Positions 61,503-64,000 of a stretch of 64,000 bases of DNA are shown in pieces. The DNA comes from Chromohalobacter sp. 296-RDG. GTDB lineage: Bacteria > Pseudomonadota > Gammaproteobacteria > Pseudomonadales > Halomonadaceae. The notes beneath the pieces are model-generated. The model was not told where the DNA came from and ran no database searches. It saw only the letters and a list, made by a program, of their open reading frames with translations. The translations under genes and the position numbers were made by a program. Where the stretch lies: the NCBI RefSeq assembly GCF_029889885.1, contig NZ_JARANY010000005.1, positions 1 to 64,000 of the forward strand, in the 5' to 3' direction. Position 1 is the stretch's first letter. The number at the start of each line of letters is the position of its first letter.

Positions 61503-64000
61503 ATGCAAGACGATAAGTCGACAGCATCCACGCGAGAGGCCGAGCTTGAAGAACTGGCCGCCAACGAGACCGGGGCTCGTAAGCCCACCGGGCCGGTTGG
61601 CAAACTGCTGCTTTGCGTGGCGGCGGTCTGGTCGTTGTTCCAACTTTGGATCGCTTCGCCCTTACCTTTCGTATTTGGCTTTGGGGTGTTCAGTGCCACG
61701 GAGGCACGTTCCATCCATCTGGCCTTTGCCATCTTCCTGGCGTTCATGTCCTATCCGGCCTTCAAGCGTTCGCCGCGCGGCAGAGTGCCGTTGTTGGACT
61801 GGGGATTGGCATTGATAGGCGCCTTCGCGGCGTCCTACATGTATTTCTTTTACGAGCAGCTTGCACAACGCCCCGGTGCACCGATCCTGCAGGATGTCAT
61901 CATCGGTGTGATCGGTTTGTTGTTGCTGTTGGAAGCCACGCGGCGTGCGCTTGGACCGCCGCTGATGATCGTGGCCAGCGTGTTCATCGTCTATTCGCTG
62001 GCCGGCCCCTACATGCCGGGGATGCTAGCGCATCGCGGGGTGAGCCTTTATGGCCTGGTCAATCACCAGTGGCTAACATCGCAAGGCGTGTTCGGCATCG
62101 CCTTGGGCGTGTCGACCAGCTTCGTGTTCCTGTTCGTATTGTTCGGTGCCTTGCTGGACAAGGCAGGGGCCGGCAATTATTTCATCAAGATGGCGTTTTC
62201 GATGCTGGGCCACTATCGCGGCGGCCCAGCCAAGGCGGCGGTCGTCGCCTCGGGCATGACGGGTCTTATCTCGGGCTCCTCGATTGCCAACACCGTAACC
62301 ACCGGTACTTTTACCATTCCCATGATGAAACGCGTCGGGTTCTCTCCGACCAAGGCCGGCGCTGTCGAAGTCTCGTCGTCGGTCAATGGACAGATCATGC
62401 CCCCGGTGATGGGGGCTGCGGCGTTCTTGATGGTCGAGTATGTAGGCATTTCCTATGTCGAGGTCATCAAGCATGCTTTCCTGCCGGCGTTGATTTCCTA
62501 TATCGCACTGATCTATATCGTTCACCTCGAGGCGCTCAAGGCCAATATGCGGGGGCTCGAGAGCAGCAATCCTGTACGCCCATGGCTGCAGAAAATCGTC
62601 GGTTTCCTGACCGGGCTGGTCGGGATCATGGCCCTGGCCCTGATCGTGTATTACGGGCTGGGGTGGCTGAAGCCGGTGTTGGGTGAGGCTATGCCATGGG
62701 TGGCCGCCGTGGGGCTGGCGGTGATCTATGTGGCACTGCTCAAGCTAGGGTCACGCTACCCCGAGCTTGAGCAGGATGATGCCAATAGCGATATCTCAGT
62801 GCTTCCGCAAACGCGGCCCACGGTAATGGTGGGGCTTTATTTTCTGCTGCCCGTCGTGGTGCTGGTGTGGTGCCTGATGGTTGAGCGGTTGTCGCCAGGG
62901 CTTTCGGCGTTCTGGGCCACCGTGCTCATGATCGTCATCATCCTGACGCAGCGCCCACTGGAGGCATTCTTCCGTGGCCGCGGCGCGCTGGGCAATGAAG
63001 TGAAGCGTGGCGTCGTCGATCTCTGGGATGGCTTGATCGACGGTGCACGCAACATGATCGGTATCGGCATCGCCACGGCGGCGGCGGGCATCATTGTCGG
63101 TGCCGTATCGCAGACCGGGGTGGGATTGGTACTGGCCGATTTGGTCGAAACGCTGTCTATGGGCAATTTATTGCTGATGCTCATGCTGACGGCGGTGCTG
63201 AGTCTGATTCTCGGCATGGGCCTGCCGACCACTGCCAACTACATTGTAGTCTCCGCGCTTTTGGCGCCGGTCATCGTCCAACTGGGTGAGCAAAATGGCT
63301 TGATCGTACCGCTAATCGCGGTGCATCTGTTCGTCTTCTATTTTGGCATCATGGCCGATGTGACGCCCCCGGTGGGGTTGGCCTCGTTCGCCGCCGCGGC
63401 GATTTCCGGGGGCGATCCCATTCGCACCGGCTTCCAGGCGTTTTATTACAGTTTGCGTACGGCGGCGCTGCCTTTCCTGTTCATTTTCAATACCGATCTG
63501 CTGTTGATCGATGTGAACTGGTGGCACGGCATATTGATCTTCGTGGTGGCGACGGGGGCGATGCTGATCTTCGCCGCCGCCACGCAGGGCTACATGGTAG
63601 TGAGAAATCGCTGGTACGAGAGCCTGCTGCTGCTGCTGGTGGCTTTCACGCTTTTCCGGCCCGGGTTCTGGATGGACATGATTCACGACCCGTATCGGGA
63701 CATTCCGCCCGCACAGTTCGAGCAGGCGTTAGGCGCCATCGATGACGATAGCAACCTGCGTGTTCGTGTCGACGGTCTTGATGCCTATGGGTCACCGACC
63801 AGTTTCGTGATGCTGGTGCCGGCGCCGGAGGGAGACAGCGGTAGCGAGCGTATGCAGAACCTGGGCCTGACCTTGATGCAGGAGGATGGCAAGACGCTGG
63901 TCGACATGACCGACTTCAATAGCCAGGCGGAGAAACTGGGCTTCGATTTCGACCAGGAGATCGTGTCGATCCGTGCGCCCGTCGAGCGCTGGCCGAAGGA
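61503..64000 (+). CDS. Fused TRAP transporter permease (DctQ-DctM type), 3' end outside window
   Basis: The frame is open from the ATG at 61503 to the window end, at least 832 codons. An N-terminal DctQ-like part with four membrane segments (about residues 35-165) is followed by a DctM-like part with GMTGLISGSSIANTVTTGTF, QIMPPVMGAAAFLMVEYVG, LILGMGLPTTANYIVVSALL and MADVTPPVGLASFAAAAISG. After about residue 725 a soluble DUF3394-like tail begins (RDIPPAQFEQALGAIDDDSN). It is the transport partner of the TAXI protein. Confidence 0.93.
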   Translation, partial: MQDDKSTASTREAELEELAANETGARKPTGPVGKLLLCVAAVWSLFQLWIASPLPFVFGFGVFSATEARSIHLAFAIFLAFMSYPAFKRSPRGRVPLLDWGLALIGAFAASYMYFFYEQLAQRPGAPILQDVIIGVIGLLLLLEATRRALGPPLMIVASVFIVYSLAGPYMPGMLAHRGVSLYGLVNHQWLTSQGVFGIALGVSTSFVFLFVLFGALLDKAGAGNYFIKMAFSMLGHYRGGPAKAAVVASGMTGLISGSSIANTVTTGTFTIPMMKRVGFSPTKAGAVEVSSSVNGQIMPPVMGAAAFLMVEYVGISYVEVIKHAFLPALISYIALIYIVHLEALKANMRGLESSNPVRPWLQKIVGFLTGLVGIMALALIVYYGLGWLKPVLGEAMPWVAAVGLAVIYVALLKLGSRYPELEQDDANSDISVLPQTRPTVMVGLYFLLPVVVLVWCLMVERLSPGLSAFWATVLMIVIILTQRPLEAFFRGRGALGNEVKRGVVDLWDGLIDGARNMIGIGIATAAAGIIVGAVSQTGVGLVLADLVETLSMGNLLLMLMLTAVLSLILGMGLPTTANYIVVSALLAPVIVQLGEQNGLIVPLIAVHLFVFYFGIMADVTPPVGLASFAAAAISGGDPIRTGFQAFYYSLRTAALPFLFIFNTDLLLIDVNWWHGILIFVVATGAMLIFAAATQGYMVVRNRWYESLLLLLVAFTLFRPGFWMDMIHDPYRDIPPAQFEQALGAIDDDSNLRVRVDGLDAYGSPTSFVMLVPAPEGDSGSERMQNLGLTLMQEDGKTLVDMTDFNSQAEKLGFDFDQEIVSIRAPVERWPK

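Noticed and set aside
61613-62686. Alternative plus-strand frame inside the TRAP permease
   Set aside because: The frame from 61503 gives the TRAP motifs continuously to the window end, so this one is a shadow.

Overview
The window is a high-GC, gene-dense stretch of a gammaproteobacterial chromosome. The gene content (YnjBCD-type importer, short-form ArgC, CysJI, glcDEFG, ModABC, TAXI/TRAP and TTT importers, NhaC antiporter, MtfA) fits a moderately halophilic Halomonadaceae such as Chromohalobacter or Halomonas. That placement is inferred from protein content and style, not from a marker gene. No rRNA, tRNA, CRISPR array, prophage or insertion sequence was seen.

Layout. 1-3.3 kb: a truncated LysR regulator divergent from an EamA transporter, a His/Cys-bearing DUF4396 membrane protein, and argC. 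3.4-12.7 kb: a haloacid dehalogenase-like gene, then a long minus-strand block with a YnjBCD-type ABC importer, two overlapping glycosyltransferases of the arsenosugar/rSAM-associated families, a membrane VTT-domain/flavin disulfide reductase fusion and a phosphotransferase. 13-20.8 kb: a DUF748 envelope protein, then a GntR regulator divergent from a SAF-domain dehydrogenase and a complete tripartite tricarboxylate transporter, with TGGTATACCA operators. 20.8-23.3 kb: MtfA peptidase and a GNAT-nitrilase fusion. 23.4-29.4 kb: a hydroxyproline catabolic cluster (epimerase, deaminase, FAD dehydrogenase, GntR regulator, NhaC carrier) with a shared TTGTATACAA-like operator.

29.6-39.7 kb: flavin reductase, GST and dienelactone hydrolase; the cysJ-cysI sulfite reductase pair; then a compact operon of a PabB-PabC fusion, PabA and an AurF-type diiron N-oxygenase. 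The last is the most unusual feature: it pairs p-aminobenzoate synthesis with a predicted arylamine oxygenase. 39.8-46.1 kb: glcDEFG glycolate oxidase and a lactate/glycolate permease, each preceded by a perfect ATTGGTNNNACCAAT operator. 46.4-52.7 kb: a LigE-like GST, an SDR, an acetyltransferase, an AaeXAB-type aromatic acid efflux system and a LysR regulator. 52.9-57.7 kb: a TonB receptor behind a Fur-like site and the modABC molybdate importer. 57.7-64 kb: an EamA transporter, a 127-bp palindromic element, DUF192, TauE/SafE, and a TAXI-TRAP system whose fused permease runs off the window.

Taken together this is mostly an uptake-and-catabolism region for organic acids, hydroxyproline and sulfur or molybdenum oxyanions. 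Each module carries its own local operator sequence. The two least explained modules are the PABA/AurF operon and the importer-glycosyltransferase-reductase block.
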